A DNA stretch of 64,000 nt from NCBI GenBank assembly GCA_001596135.1, contig CP014773.1:4898001-4962000 (forward strand), written 5' to 3'. The position numbers and the translations under genes were made by a program. The notes below the pieces were generated by a model. The model saw only the letters and a program-made list of their open reading frames with translations. It searched no databases and had not been told where the DNA came from. Positions 35,531 through 44,762 of this stretch are shown piece by piece; the first letter of the stretch is position 1, and every line of letters starts with the position of its first letter. The stretch is from Mucilaginibacter sp. PAMC 26640. Its GTDB lineage: Bacteria > Bacteroidota > Bacteroidia > Sphingobacteriales > Sphingobacteriaceae.

Positions 35531-36288
35531 AAGTAACTTTCTTAGGAACCGGTACCTCGCAGGGCGTACCCGTTATAGCCTGCGAATGCGAAGTATGCGC
35601 ATCAACCGATAGCCGGGACAATCGCTTACGTACCTCTATCCTGATAGAAAGTGAAGATAAAACCATTGTGATAGATTCCGGGCCGGATTTCAGGCAGCAG
35701 ATGCTGCGTGAGCGGGTGATGCATTTAGATGCCATTGTTTTTACCCACGAACATAAAGATCACGTAGCCGGGATGGATGATATCCGTGCTTTTAACTACA
35801 AGCAGCAGGGCGCGGTAGCAATTTACGCAGACAACCGCGTACAACTTGCGCTTAAACGGGAATTCCCTTATGTTTTTGATGACAAGGGTTACCCCGGGAT
35901 TCCGCAGATAGATATGCATCTTCTGGATATGACGCCGTTTGACATCGGTTCAATCCATCTCATACCTATACAGGTAATGCATTATAAATTACCGGTTACC
36001 GGGTTCAGGATAAATGACTTTACTTACATCACCGATGCCAAATCCATATCAGAGCCAGAACGGAAAAAGATACTTGGCACCAGGATACTGGTAGTGAATG
36101 CACTGCAAAAAGAAAAGCACATCTCGCATTTTACATTGGAGGAAGCCAAGGCCTTTGCTAATGATATAGGCGCAGATACAACTTATTTTACCCATATAAG
36201 TCACCGGTTAGGCAAGCACGAAGATATTTCACAGGAACTGCCGCCAAATATAAAATTGGCTTATGATGGCTTGCAATTCGAAATCTAA
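35527..36288 (+). CDS. PhnP-like MBL-fold phosphodiesterase
   Basis: 253 aa from a GTG start that overlaps the upstream stop. The start MKVTFLGTGTSQGVPVI, the cysteine pair in CECEVC, THEHKDHVAG (metal site), VMHYKLPVTGFRI and FTHISHRLG match the PhnP-like branch of the metallo-beta-lactamase fold. PhnP hydrolyses cyclic ribose phosphates; other members act on cyclic nucleotides or RNA ends. It is not a beta-lactamase. No phosphonate genes are nearby, so the substrate is open. Confidence 0.88.
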   Translation: MKVTFLGTGTSQGVPVIACECEVCASTDSRDNRLRTSILIESEDKTIVIDSGPDFRQQMLRERVMHLDAIVFTHEHKDHVAGMDDIRAFNYKQQGAVAIYADNRVQLALKREFPYVFDDKGYPGIPQIDMHLLDMTPFDIGSIHLIPIQVMHYKLPVTGFRINDFTYITDAKSISEPERKKILGTRILVVNALQKEKHISHFTLEEAKAFANDIGADTTYFTHISHRLGKHEDISQELPPNIKLAYDGLQFEI

Positions 36289-36362
36289 CAAGCCGTTTAT
36301 TTCGTTCATACCCATACAGTGGATTTTTTACACTGTAAATTGCATCAAAATTATTTTTTATA

Positions 36363-36785
36363 ATGACAAATCTGGTTTACATCAGCACATCTAAAAGCAT
36401 CCTTGGCGATGATGTACTGTTAAACATACTGGCGTCGGCCCGAAAGTACAATGAAGCACATCATGTTACCGGTGTGTTGCTTTACAGCGATGGTACTTTT
36501 ATACAAGCATTGGAGGGTGAAGCGGAAGATATCGATTTCATCTTCGCGCGGATCCAAAACGACACCCGCCATAAAAACATCCTGGTTATGATGGAGCGGG
36601 AAATATCCGAACGAAACTTTCCAAACTGGTCTATGGGCTTTACAAAGGTAAACAAGACCACCGCTGATGACTTCATCGACAGCATGACGTCGACAAAAAA
36701 TATCTTAAAAAGCCAAAGTGACGATACGTCTATAGCAATGCTCAAAACTTTTATAGAAACCAATAAGCTGGTTGTGGAGCATTAA
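36363..36785 (+). CDS. BLUF-domain blue-light sensor
   Basis: 140 aa, a single BLUF domain with a short C-terminal helix. All flavin-site residues are present with canonical spacing: Y6 in LVYIS, N30, Q48 in FIQALEGE, and W89 and M91 in NFPNWSMGF. It should bind FAD and switch hydrogen bonding on blue light. No effector domain is fused, so output is probably by protein-protein contact. The neighbours are unrelated and a partner cannot be named. Confidence 0.92.
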   Translation: MTNLVYISTSKSILGDDVLLNILASARKYNEAHHVTGVLLYSDGTFIQALEGEAEDIDFIFARIQNDTRHKNILVMMEREISERNFPNWSMGFTKVNKTTADDFIDSMTSTKNILKSQSDDTSIAMLKTFIETNKLVVEH

Positions 36786-36964
36786 GGCCCGGTTACTTTT
36801 TAACAACCCCAAATAAGGTTGCAAAAAATAGAATAAAGTAATCTTTATACTTTAAATAGATTTTTAACAGGCGGGCAGTATTGGCCATAGCTATCAGGAA
36901 GTTACGATTGCTTAATGTTGCAATTAGCAAACCCAAACGCTACAGCCAATTTCCCGCGAATTAT

Positions 36965-37231
36965 TTAGTCTTCTAAGCCGCGGCCAGTTTTGTGCTGCAG
37001 CTCGTCAATTTTTTTGGATGCATCGGCTTTGCTAAGCGTTTCGTCGATCTCTTCTCCCGCCTGGTCTGACAGTGTTTTAAGATACGACTGCTGTGCGCCT
37101 GTCATTGGTTCGGCACCAGTTGTCCACTCATCAGGGTCTTTGATCGTGTTACTGCCTACTAAATTATCGTTATCTGGTGTTGATGCGTTGTCATTCGTCT
37201 TTGCTTGCTGATTAGTTTTATTGGTTTCCAT
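36965..37231 (-). CDS. DUF3072 small protein
   Basis: 88 aa. The N-terminal third is polar and probably disordered. The core DPDEWTTGAEPMTGAQQSYL followed by LSKADASKKIDELQHKTGRG is the DUF3072 signature. Soluble, no signal. Function unknown. Confidence 0.88.
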   Translation of the reverse strand: METNKTNQQAKTNDNASTPDNDNLVGSNTIKDPDEWTTGAEPMTGAQQSYLKTLSDQAGEEIDETLSKADASKKIDELQHKTGRGLED

Positions 37232-37279
37232 CGTATTTAGTGTTTTGATGGAAACTAAGCAATAAGTTTGCCAATATTT

Positions 37280-37726
37280 TTAGTAAAGCTCAATTGCGCT
37301 CACTTCGTTGATTGTTGCACTGTAGCCTTTGGAATTAATTTCAACCCTTCCCCGTAGGGTTACCTTATGGTCATTAAGTTTTAAATAACTTCCGTCTTCC
37401 GACGAGAAAAGCCCTTGCTGTGTACCGGATAGGTACAAGGGGCAATCCTGCGTAAAATTGACCCACAATGAATGCTTATTGCTATGGTCAACAAATGTGC
37501 TGTCGCTTACCAGCACCGATACATTCTTGCCCTCCTGGTACTTACCAGACACCTCCACGTATTGCTTATTATAAAATTTTACGCTGTCGGTTAGATGCGA
37601 CAGGCTTATTTTCTTAAAATGGATATTAGGGTTGCATTCACTAATGTAAAGTTTCTTTTTACCAGAGCAACCAAAATCCAATAGGGCCGGCAATAAAACC
37701 ACAAAAAAAATTAAAGCTTTCCCCAT
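37280..37726 (-). CDS. Hypothetical lipoprotein
   Basis: 148 aa started at the ATG at 37726; an in-frame GTG three codons upstream is possible. Lipoprotein signal MGKALIFFVVLLPALLDFGC, then a beta-rich domain (SDSVKFYNKQYVEVSGKYQ-like, KVTLRGRVEINSKGY) reminiscent of small OB-like folds, which I cannot assign to a family. Monocistronic by spacing. Confidence 0.7.
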   Translation of the reverse strand: MGKALIFFVVLLPALLDFGCSGKKKLYISECNPNIHFKKISLSHLTDSVKFYNKQYVEVSGKYQEGKNVSVLVSDSTFVDHSNKHSLWVNFTQDCPLYLSGTQQGLFSSEDGSYLKLNDHKVTLRGRVEINSKGYSATINEVSAIELY

Positions 37727-37830
37727 TTGTTCCACCCGCTAAATTTTTTACAATTTAAGCAACATGCCAATACGAATGGGTATTTAATTTTATTATTATT
37801 AAGACGTTTTTCAAAAAAACGTGATCGCCT

Positions 37831-38802
37831 TTATTTATTCAGTTTACGCAGCACCTGCCGGATGTAGTCACCCGCCGGCGTCAGCTGATTTTGCTTCCAG
37901 CCGCCGTTTGCGGGGGCACCGGGATGAAGAAGGGCTGTTGTTTCTTGCTTGTCTGTCAAATTCCAGTTAGCCCAGCTGAGCTTGTGGTCTTCCATCCAGT
38001 TTAGCCAAAGCTGGGTTTTCTGCCTATCAAATTCGCCATCACCGGTTGATTCCCCTACCCCCCACTCGCTAACCATAATAGGCAGGCCCATTTGTATGGC
38101 TTTATCGCCTTTTGCGCGTAGGCCTTCCTGGTGATTTTTATCTGAAGCGTAAAAGTGAAAAGAATACGCAATATTGCTGAACCCCCTGATCGGATCTGCT
38201 GCCGCGATATCTATATCCTGATCCCAATGCGGGCTGCCCACCACAATGAGGTTGTCTTTATCGAATTTTCTTATTTCGGGGATGATCTGCAGCGCATAAT
38301 TTTTAACGGTGTCCCAGCTAACGCGTTCCGGCTCATTCCAAATTTCATAGATAACGTTTGGTACGCCAGCATATTTTTGTGCCATCTCAGCAAAAAAAGC
38401 TTTGGATTGAGGAATATGCAGATGGCTGTTATGATCGTGCCAGTCTATCAGCACGTAAACACCTTTCTTTATGGCTTCATCTACAATAGTCCTCATCAAC
38501 TGCTTTTGCAGTAATGGCTCCTGCAGGTAGCCATGATCCGGCTGTACGCCCATGGACGACCGAATGAGCGAAACTTTAAAATCATCTGCCAGCCAGTCAA
38601 CCACCGCAGGGTTGTAATATTTTCGTCCTGCCCAAAGACTCCAGGAAAAGCTTACACCACGCAATTGTGGCGGCACCCCGTGTTTGTTAACAATAATACC
38701 ATCCTTTACGGCGAGCTGGCCATTTCCAACCACCGGCGACTGCGCCGCGGCTAACCCGGTAATGCCGATAAATGAAATGGCTATCCACAGAAATTTTTTC
38801 AT
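37831..38802 (-). CDS. GH5-family endo-beta-glucanase (cellulase)
   Basis: 323 aa started at the ATG at 38802; a TTG three codons upstream is less likely. Signal peptide MKKFLWIAISFIGITGLAAA. The fold shows RGVSFSWSLW, YVLIDWHDHNS, the acid/base E157 in YEIWNEPE and the nucleophile E246 in MVSEWGVGE, typical of GH5 subfamily 2 cellulases. It should cut beta-1,4-glucan in the periplasm or outside. It has no SusCD partner next to it; BglX elsewhere in the window could finish its products. Confidence 0.92.
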   Translation of the reverse strand: MKKFLWIAISFIGITGLAAAQSPVVGNGQLAVKDGIIVNKHGVPPQLRGVSFSWSLWAGRKYYNPAVVDWLADDFKVSLIRSSMGVQPDHGYLQEPLLQKQLMRTIVDEAIKKGVYVLIDWHDHNSHLHIPQSKAFFAEMAQKYAGVPNVIYEIWNEPERVSWDTVKNYALQIIPEIRKFDKDNLIVVGSPHWDQDIDIAAADPIRGFSNIAYSFHFYASDKNHQEGLRAKGDKAIQMGLPIMVSEWGVGESTGDGEFDRQKTQLWLNWMEDHKLSWANWNLTDKQETTALLHPGAPANGGWKQNQLTPAGDYIRQVLRKLNK

Positions 38803-38957
38803 ATGATGCAATGTAAAGTATTTGAGGGTTCCGCGGTCAAAAAGCTTACAATTTCATCATATTTTGGTAGAAAACACTGCGGTCACCCACCAACCTTCAA
38901 ATTAACAGCTTAAGGCAACATTAACGCTGAGGTACCATTATCTTAACCACAATTCCA

Positions 38958-38965
38958 TATTTTTG
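38958..38965 (+). promoter_or_regulatory. Candidate -7 box for the NPP gene
   Basis: TATTTTTG fits TAnnTTTG, 17 bp upstream of the ATG at 38983. No convincing -33 box. Confidence 0.35.
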
Positions 38966-38982
38966 AGGATCAGAAATGTTTC

Positions 38983-40284
38983 ATGAAGAAATACACCTTT
39001 CTCCTTTGCCTTAGCCTGTTTTGTTTAAGTGGATTCAGCCAGGTTGCACTACCAGTTATCGATACCACACAAAAGATCATCGCCGGCCGTAAAAACAGCC
39101 TGCCACAGCAAAACAAGCCCTATGTGATACTCATCTCTGCTGATGGTTTCCGCTGGGACTACACCGATAAATACAACGCTGCAAACTTAAAAAGGCTCCG
39201 CGCGGATGGCGTACAGGCATCTTCAATGGTGCCCTCATACCCATCGGTCACCTTTCCCAACCACTACGCTATGGTAAGCGGCCTCTATCCTTCCCATTCC
39301 GGGCTGGTGAACAATACCTTTTATGACCGCGGCCGGAACGACAGCTACACCATGGGCAACAAGACCAAAGTAGCAGATGGCAGCTGGTATGGCGGCACAC
39401 CACTTTGGGTACTTGCAGAGCAGCAACATATGCTGGCGGCAAGCTTTTACTGGGTGGCATCAGAAGCTGCTATAAAAAACGTGCGTCCTTCCTACTACTA
39501 CGTTTATAACGAAAAGATAGCTATGAGCAACCGCATTAGCGCGGTGGTGAATTGGCTGAAACTGCCTGCCGATGAGCGCCCCCATTTCATCACGTTCTAT
39601 TTGCCGCAGGTTGACCATGCAGGCCATCTCTACAGCCCTGAAGCGCCCGAAACTGCGCATGAAGTACACTTTGTTGATTCTGCAGTAAATGAATTGAATA
39701 AGGCCGTTAAAACCACGGGACTGGATGTAAATTTTGTTTTCGTATCAGATCACGGCATGACCCAGGTTGACACCAAGGACCCGATCAAGATCCCCGCAGC
39801 CATTGATACCACTAAATTTAAAGTATCAGGAGATGGTGTTTTGGTGGAGTTGTACGCGAAAGACAAGGCTGCTATCCAGAGCACTTATGAGGAACTGAGC
39901 AAAGAGGCCAAAGATTACAAGGTGTACCTTAAAACCAATATTCCGGCAAGATTTCATTATAGCGCAAGCGATGACTGGCATAACCGAATCGGCGATATTG
40001 TACTGATTCCTAACTGGCCAAAAGTATTTAACCTTTACAATCGTAAAACCATCAGCCCCGGCTGGCACGGGTACGACCCGACTGTAGTAAAAGACATGCA
40101 TGCTACATTTTACGCCTGGGGGCCGGCATTTAAAAAACACTTAAACATTAACTCGTTCCCTAATGTTAACGTATACAACCTGATCAGCGCAATTTTGGGC
40201 CTGAAGATCAGCGAAAAGGTTGACGGAACCGATGAACTTGCGAAACAAGTGCTGCTGCAAAAGAATGCTAAAAAGAAACGATGA
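38983..40284 (+). CDS. Nucleotide pyrophosphatase/phosphodiesterase (NPP family), secreted
   Basis: 433 aa, signal peptide ending near SGFSQ (~20). The alkaline-phosphatase superfamily core is clear: D54 in ISADGFRWDY, nucleophile T90 in PSVTFPNHYAMVSGLYPS, VDHAGH, FVSDHGM and the late WHGYDP. NPPs hydrolyse nucleotide or lipid phosphodiesters using two zinc ions. It overlaps the next gene by 4 bp, so the small secreted protein downstream is cotranslated with it. Confidence 0.92.
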   Translation: MKKYTFLLCLSLFCLSGFSQVALPVIDTTQKIIAGRKNSLPQQNKPYVILISADGFRWDYTDKYNAANLKRLRADGVQASSMVPSYPSVTFPNHYAMVSGLYPSHSGLVNNTFYDRGRNDSYTMGNKTKVADGSWYGGTPLWVLAEQQHMLAASFYWVASEAAIKNVRPSYYYVYNEKIAMSNRISAVVNWLKLPADERPHFITFYLPQVDHAGHLYSPEAPETAHEVHFVDSAVNELNKAVKTTGLDVNFVFVSDHGMTQVDTKDPIKIPAAIDTTKFKVSGDGVLVELYAKDKAAIQSTYEELSKEAKDYKVYLKTNIPARFHYSASDDWHNRIGDIVLIPNWPKVFNLYNRKTISPGWHGYDPTVVKDMHATFYAWGPAFKKHLNINSFPNVNVYNLISAILGLKISEKVDGTDELAKQVLLQKNAKKKR

Positions 40285-40784
40285 GAAAAATCTTTAGAAT
40301 TACCCTTTTAATACTTCTCCCTTTAACCCTTTTTGCTCAGGGCAACAGCGCGTTAAAAACACAGGCAGATCTGGTTGCGCAAGCTGTTGTCAGTGGCAAT
40401 TACAGCACTGTTATTGATTATATGTACCCAAAGGTGATCCAGATGAGCGGCGGCAAGGCTAAACTGTTACAAATGATGACCACAGGCATCAACCAAATGA
40501 AAACACAGGGCGTTAGTTTTATCAATGCTTCCGTTGGCACACCCGGTAAATTTTATAAGGCGGGTACCGAAATTCATTGCCTGGTACCTGAGATCATCAA
40601 TATGAAGACCCCCGGCGGTACGTTTGCCGTGCATAGCAACCTACTGGCTATCAGTAAAGATAAAGGGAAAAACTGGACCTTCCTCGATCTCAATAAAAAC
40701 ACCATTGCACAAATACCAAAGCTGTTTCCAAACTTCAATAAGGAACTGGTCATTCCGGAGCCTAGCATGCCAGCGATGCAATAA
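40281..40784 (+). CDS. Small secreted protein, first of two paralogues
   Basis: 167 aa with a signal peptide ending near TLFAQ. The mature part is uncharacterised: TQADLVAQAVVSGNYSTVID, then GTPGKFYKAGTEIHCLVPE and NWTFLDLNKNT. It starts inside the last codons of the NPP gene (ATGA overlap). The paralogue at 40925 shares GxxxxxxIxxxYPxxxxxSGG, PGKFYxAGxEIHCLVPE and LPNFNK/FPNFNK. Function unknown, perhaps an NTF2-like small domain. Confidence 0.8.
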   Translation: MRKIFRITLLILLPLTLFAQGNSALKTQADLVAQAVVSGNYSTVIDYMYPKVIQMSGGKAKLLQMMTTGINQMKTQGVSFINASVGTPGKFYKAGTEIHCLVPEIINMKTPGGTFAVHSNLLAISKDKGKNWTFLDLNKNTIAQIPKLFPNFNKELVIPEPSMPAMQ

Positions 40785-40924
40785 TCAGATCCATATTTGG
40801 AGCAACAAAACCGCTGAAACTTGGAAATCTCTGCAATTATTTTGTTAGGAGCCCGTTATAAATTAAGTTAAACAACAGCCCTAAGTGGTTATACCTCTAA
40901 AACGATATCCTTGCCCAAAAATTG

Positions 40925-41434
40925 ATGCGGTTTCTTTGTTTGATCTACTTCGTATTTGCACTTTCTTTCACCGCTAATTGCCAGGATACCGCAATTATTA
41001 AGCGTCAGGCAAATTTAATGGCACAGGCCACATTCAAGGGTGATTATAAAACTACTATCGCTTTTACCTATCCTGCTTTGATTACGCTAAGCGGTGGTAA
41101 GGAACAACTGCAGCGCTTAATCACGGACCGCATGGCCAAATTGAAATATCAGGGTATTACGGGTTTTTCAGGCGGCATTGCTTCTCCGGGGAAATTCTAT
41201 ACTGCAGGGAACGAGATCCATTGCCTGGTGCCGGAAGATATTTATATCCGTACAGCTGCAGGCAGGTATAAAAGCAGATCCTACCTTTTAGGTATCAGTG
41301 CCGACAATGGCCAAAACTGGACATTTATTGATGTTGGCAACATGCCGCCCGAAGTTTTACACCGCCTGCTACCCAACTTTAATAAGGACTTGATCATCCC
41401 TCCATCTGCCAAGCCTGAATTTTTAGCAAATTGA
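40925..41434 (+). CDS. Small secreted protein, second paralogue
   Basis: 169 aa from the ATG at 40925; a TTG one codon earlier was ignored. Signal peptide ending near TANC, possibly a lipoprotein. The body aligns with the preceding protein along its whole length (SPGKFYTAGNEIHCLVPE, NGQNWTFIDV, LPNFNKDLIIPP). It is a tandem duplicate separated by ~140 bp. Function unknown. Confidence 0.8.
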   Translation: MRFLCLIYFVFALSFTANCQDTAIIKRQANLMAQATFKGDYKTTIAFTYPALITLSGGKEQLQRLITDRMAKLKYQGITGFSGGIASPGKFYTAGNEIHCLVPEDIYIRTAAGRYKSRSYLLGISADNGQNWTFIDVGNMPPEVLHRLLPNFNKDLIIPPSAKPEFLAN

Positions 41435-41502
41435 CTTGCTTAACGCGCTAAAGCTTGTTATTTTTCCTAAATTGGGATGGAATTTTATACACCTGCCCCA
41501 TT

Positions 41503-43116
41503 ATGCAAAGAAGAAATTTTTTAAAAACAGGATCATTAGCTGGTTTAAGCTTAAGCACTCTTGTCGCTGCATCCTGCAAGCCCGGCATGCCGGATGCTAC
41601 GGATAAATCTGATAACGCTTTTTCTGACGATTTTGAGCTCAACGAAGCAACTATAGATGACCTGCAGAAAAAAATGAAAGATGGCAGTCATACTTCCCGC
41701 TCCATTACTGATCTTTATTTAAAAAGAATTGAAGCTATTGACAAAAACGGCCCAAAGCTGAACGCAGTTATTGAACTGAATAAAAGCGCTGCAGACATGG
41801 CCGATGCAATGGATAAGGAACGTAAAGCCGGTAAGATCCGCGGACCTTTACATGGTATTCCGGTTCTGATCAAAGATAATATCGACACCGGCGACACTAT
41901 GCATACCACCGCGGGTTCGCTTGCCCTTGGGGATCATTTTGCCAAACAGGACGCATTCATCGTGCATAAATTGCGTGAGGCAGGCGCGGTGATCTTGGGG
42001 AAAACCAATCTGAGTGAGTGGGCCAATTTTCGTTCTACAAGGTCTACCAGCGGTTGGAGCAGCAGAGGTTTGCAAACCAAGAACCCCTATGTGCTGGATC
42101 GTGGGCCAAGTGGTTCCAGCGCAGGATCCGGCGTTGCGGCATCCGCCAATTTATGCGCGGTTGCTGTTGGTACCGAGACTGATGGCTCTGTTGTTTCCCC
42201 CTCGTCGGTAAATGGGCTGGTTGGGATCAAACCAACCGTAGGATTGCTGAGCCGTACCGGTATCATCCCCATTTCTATTACCCAGGATACCGCCGGGCCA
42301 ATGACCCGCACGGTCAAAGATGCCGCTATTTTATTGGGTGCTCTAGCCGGGATCGACCCGCATGATACCTACACTTTAAAAAGCAAACCGCAAAAAGACT
42401 ACACCAAATTCCTGGATGCAAACGGCCTGAAAGGCAAACGCATTGGGATTGAAAAAATAGAATTTCTGCCGCCGGCTGCAAAAGCATTGCTTGATGAAGC
42501 AATAGCCGTTATGAAAAAGCAAGGCGCCGACGTTGTGGAAGTTGAGCTTTACAAGCAGCTTAAACCTGCAGACGGGGCCGAATCCCTGGTATTGCACTAC
42601 GAGTTTAAAGACGGACTGAACAAATACCTCAGCACCGCCGATGCCAAAGTGAAGAACCTGGCCGATGTTATTGCCTTTAACAGTGCAAATGAAGATAAAG
42701 CGATGCCATTTTTCAAACAGGAAACGCTGATAAAATCTCAGGCAGAAGGCGACCTTACCAGTAAAGAATATACCGATGCGTTGGCAAAATCAACCACAGT
42801 AAGCCGCAACGCCATCGATTCTATTTTAACAACTCATCAACTGGATGCCATTTGCGGGCCAACAAACGGTTTTGCCAGCTGCATCGATCTACTAAACGGA
42901 GATTACGATAATGGCTTTTCTTTCTCTACTCCCGCTGCAATGGCAGGTTATCCGCATATCACTGTACCGATGGGTTCCTGGCATGATTTGCCTATGGGCC
43001 TCTCCTTCTTTGGCACTGCATGGATGGAGGGTGAACTGATCACACTGGCATATGCCTACGAGCAGGCATCAAAAAAAAGAAGAAAACCAACGTTTAAGGG
43101 GCCTATAGTTGCATGA
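41503..43116 (+). CDS. Amidase-signature enzyme, Tat-exported lipoprotein
   Basis: 537 aa started at the ATG at 41503. The N-terminus MQRRNFLKTGSLAGLSLS is a twin-arginine signal ending in a lipobox-like AASC. The amidase-signature Ser-cisSer-Lys triad is visible: K124 in VLIKDNID, S205 in GPSGSSAGSG and S229 in TDGSVVSPS. Such enzymes hydrolyse amides. Export folded through Tat to the periplasm is inferred from RRxFLK. It differs from GatA in lacking GatB/C neighbours and in being secreted. Confidence 0.9.
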   Translation: MQRRNFLKTGSLAGLSLSTLVAASCKPGMPDATDKSDNAFSDDFELNEATIDDLQKKMKDGSHTSRSITDLYLKRIEAIDKNGPKLNAVIELNKSAADMADAMDKERKAGKIRGPLHGIPVLIKDNIDTGDTMHTTAGSLALGDHFAKQDAFIVHKLREAGAVILGKTNLSEWANFRSTRSTSGWSSRGLQTKNPYVLDRGPSGSSAGSGVAASANLCAVAVGTETDGSVVSPSSVNGLVGIKPTVGLLSRTGIIPISITQDTAGPMTRTVKDAAILLGALAGIDPHDTYTLKSKPQKDYTKFLDANGLKGKRIGIEKIEFLPPAAKALLDEAIAVMKKQGADVVEVELYKQLKPADGAESLVLHYEFKDGLNKYLSTADAKVKNLADVIAFNSANEDKAMPFFKQETLIKSQAEGDLTSKEYTDALAKSTTVSRNAIDSILTTHQLDAICGPTNGFASCIDLLNGDYDNGFSFSTPAAMAGYPHITVPMGSWHDLPMGLSFFGTAWMEGELITLAYAYEQASKKRRKPTFKGPIVA

Positions 43117-43242
43117 TACAATTGATTGCGCCGAACCCAAGAACGACTGACCCGTTTAATCATGCTGCAGGCAACGATTATCGTTCCGGATCAGGTGCTT
43201 GATCGTTGTATGGCTTCTACCCCTGACATGATTTATTATTCC

Positions 43243-43250
43243 TAAATTTG
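43243..43250 (+). promoter_or_regulatory. Candidate -7 box for the AraC-type gene
   Basis: TAAATTTG fits TAnnTTTG, 19 bp upstream of the ATG at 43270. No clear -33 box. Confidence 0.35.
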
Positions 43251-43269
43251 AGGTGTAAAATAGTCTGCT

Positions 43270-43665
43270 ATGCCTGCTACACCCATCCCAAAAAAGATCC
43301 TTGCCCGCCAGCATGAAATTACTGCGGATTTTTTAAGGGAGATTGATAAACACTTGGACGACCTAATGCACAACCGTGTTATGGATATGTTTGAGATACG
43401 AGATTTGGCAGGTAAACTTTTTATTCACCCCACACACCTCAGCAATACCATTAAACTTACCACTGGCAAATCTCCCTGTTACTTCTTTGAGAAAAGAATA
43501 ATGGATCTGGCCAAAGATCTGCTGCAGCAAAATATCCCGATCAACCAAATAGCGGGTCAACTCACGTTCGATCCATCTAATTTCACCAAGTTCTTTAAAC
43601 GTTTTGAGGGCGTTACCCCGAAACAATACCGGGAACAGGTATATGAGGTGGTGCCGGCGCAATAA
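43270..43665 (+). CDS. Stand-alone AraC-type HTH regulator
   Basis: 131 aa, essentially the two-helix-turn-helix AraC DNA-binding domain. First HTH near EIRDLAGKLFIHPTHLSNTI; second near INQIAGQLTFDPSNFTKFF, ending VTPKQYRE. No sensor domain is attached, so it may work with a partner or by abundance. It precedes a short-chain dehydrogenase gene whose upstream region has two direct repeats spaced 21 bp, the likely target. Confidence 0.88.
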   Translation: MPATPIPKKILARQHEITADFLREIDKHLDDLMHNRVMDMFEIRDLAGKLFIHPTHLSNTIKLTTGKSPCYFFEKRIMDLAKDLLQQNIPINQIAGQLTFDPSNFTKFFKRFEGVTPKQYREQVYEVVPAQ

Positions 43666-43874
43666 TATTATGCTGATTCTGCATAATTGTGGCATGCCGC
43701 AAAAATGAGCGTCAAAAATAATAGCGTATCTATTTAAATCTGCTTGGCAAAAGACGCCAAGTATCACACCTCTACGAAGTAAGACCAAAACCCCATCATT
43801 CTCCGCCCCTACTCTTCTACCTCTGCGATCAAAAAATCAATCCAGCTCATCCTGCCTTCTCCAATATCGGAAAC

Positions 43875-43906
43875 TGTCACCATTTAAACTGAACTTGTCA
43901 CCATTT
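43875..43906 (+). promoter_or_regulatory. Direct-repeat operator upstream of the SDR gene
   Basis: TGTCACCATTT occurs at 43875-43885 and again at 43896-43906, with 21 bp between starts (two helical turns), as expected for AraC-family half-sites. It lies ~53 bp before the SDR start. The adjacent AraC-type gene is the natural candidate regulator. Confidence 0.6.
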
Positions 43907-43958
43907 TTACGGTTGTATTAGCTGCACCTTTGTACCATCATCTTAAAACAAAGAACAA

Positions 43959-44723
43959 ATGGAACTCACTAACAAAATTGCACTGATAACCGGCGGAAGC
44001 AGGGGACTTGGTAAAAACACTGCGCTTAAACTGGCATCAAAAGGAAAAGACGTAATTATAACTTACAGAAGCAAAAAAGAAGAAGCGGAGGAGGTTGTGG
44101 CTGCCATTGAAGCTTTAGGGCGCAGAGCTGCAGCACTTGAATTAGATACCTCAAAGGTTGCCACCTTCGAGAATTTTAAAACTACGCTTACTGAAGTGCT
44201 AAAAAATAAATGGAACCGTAACACATTTGATTTCCTGGTGAACAACGCGGGCATCGATGCCGCAGCACCTTTTGCGCAAACCACAGAGGAGGATTTTGAT
44301 AACCTGTTCAATGTTCACTTTAAAGGCGTTTATTTTTTAACGCAAAAACTGTTGAACGTAATTGCCGATGGCGGCCGCATCATCAATCTTTCTACAGGCT
44401 TAACCCGCTTTGCTACACCGGGCTATGCCGCCTATGCATCCATGAAGGGCGCTATTGAAGTATTTACCAAATACCTGGCAAAAGAATTGGGCAGCCGTGG
44501 CATTGCGGCCAATTTGGTTGCCCCCGGTATCATTGAAACCGACTTTACTAAAAGAGCATTCGACAGTCACCCGGGCATGCACGATTTTATCTCGTCAATA
44601 ACTGCCTTAGGACGGCCAGGGCAGCCGGATGATATTGGCGGCGTGATTGCGTTTCTGTGTTCCGACGATGCGCGCTGGATCAACGCCCAGCGCATAGAAG
44701 CATCGGGCGGTATGTTCTTGTAG
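43959..44723 (+). CDS. Short-chain dehydrogenase/reductase
   Basis: 254 aa classical SDR. NAD(P) motif TGGSRGLG (11-18) with an Arg in RSK after beta-2 suggesting NADP preference, NNAG (95-98), catalytic S145, Y159 and K163 (YAAYASMK). It resembles FabG-like oxidoreductases, but no fatty-acid genes are adjacent, so the substrate is unknown. Regulation by the neighbouring AraC-type protein is inferred from the repeat operator. A strong hairpin terminator follows. Confidence 0.9.
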   Translation: MELTNKIALITGGSRGLGKNTALKLASKGKDVIITYRSKKEEAEEVVAAIEALGRRAAALELDTSKVATFENFKTTLTEVLKNKWNRNTFDFLVNNAGIDAAAPFAQTTEEDFDNLFNVHFKGVYFLTQKLLNVIADGGRIINLSTGLTRFATPGYAAYASMKGAIEVFTKYLAKELGSRGIAANLVAPGIIETDFTKRAFDSHPGMHDFISSITALGRPGQPDDIGGVIAFLCSDDARWINAQRIEASGGMFL

Positions 44724-44762
44724 TTAATGCCTTCGCTGAGCCCTTATTAGTAAATGGGGCAA

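Noticed and set aside
35527-36288. A second metallo-beta-lactamase resistance gene
   Set aside because: The MBL fold is of the PhnP-like branch with no signal peptide and lacks the B1/B3 ligand pattern.
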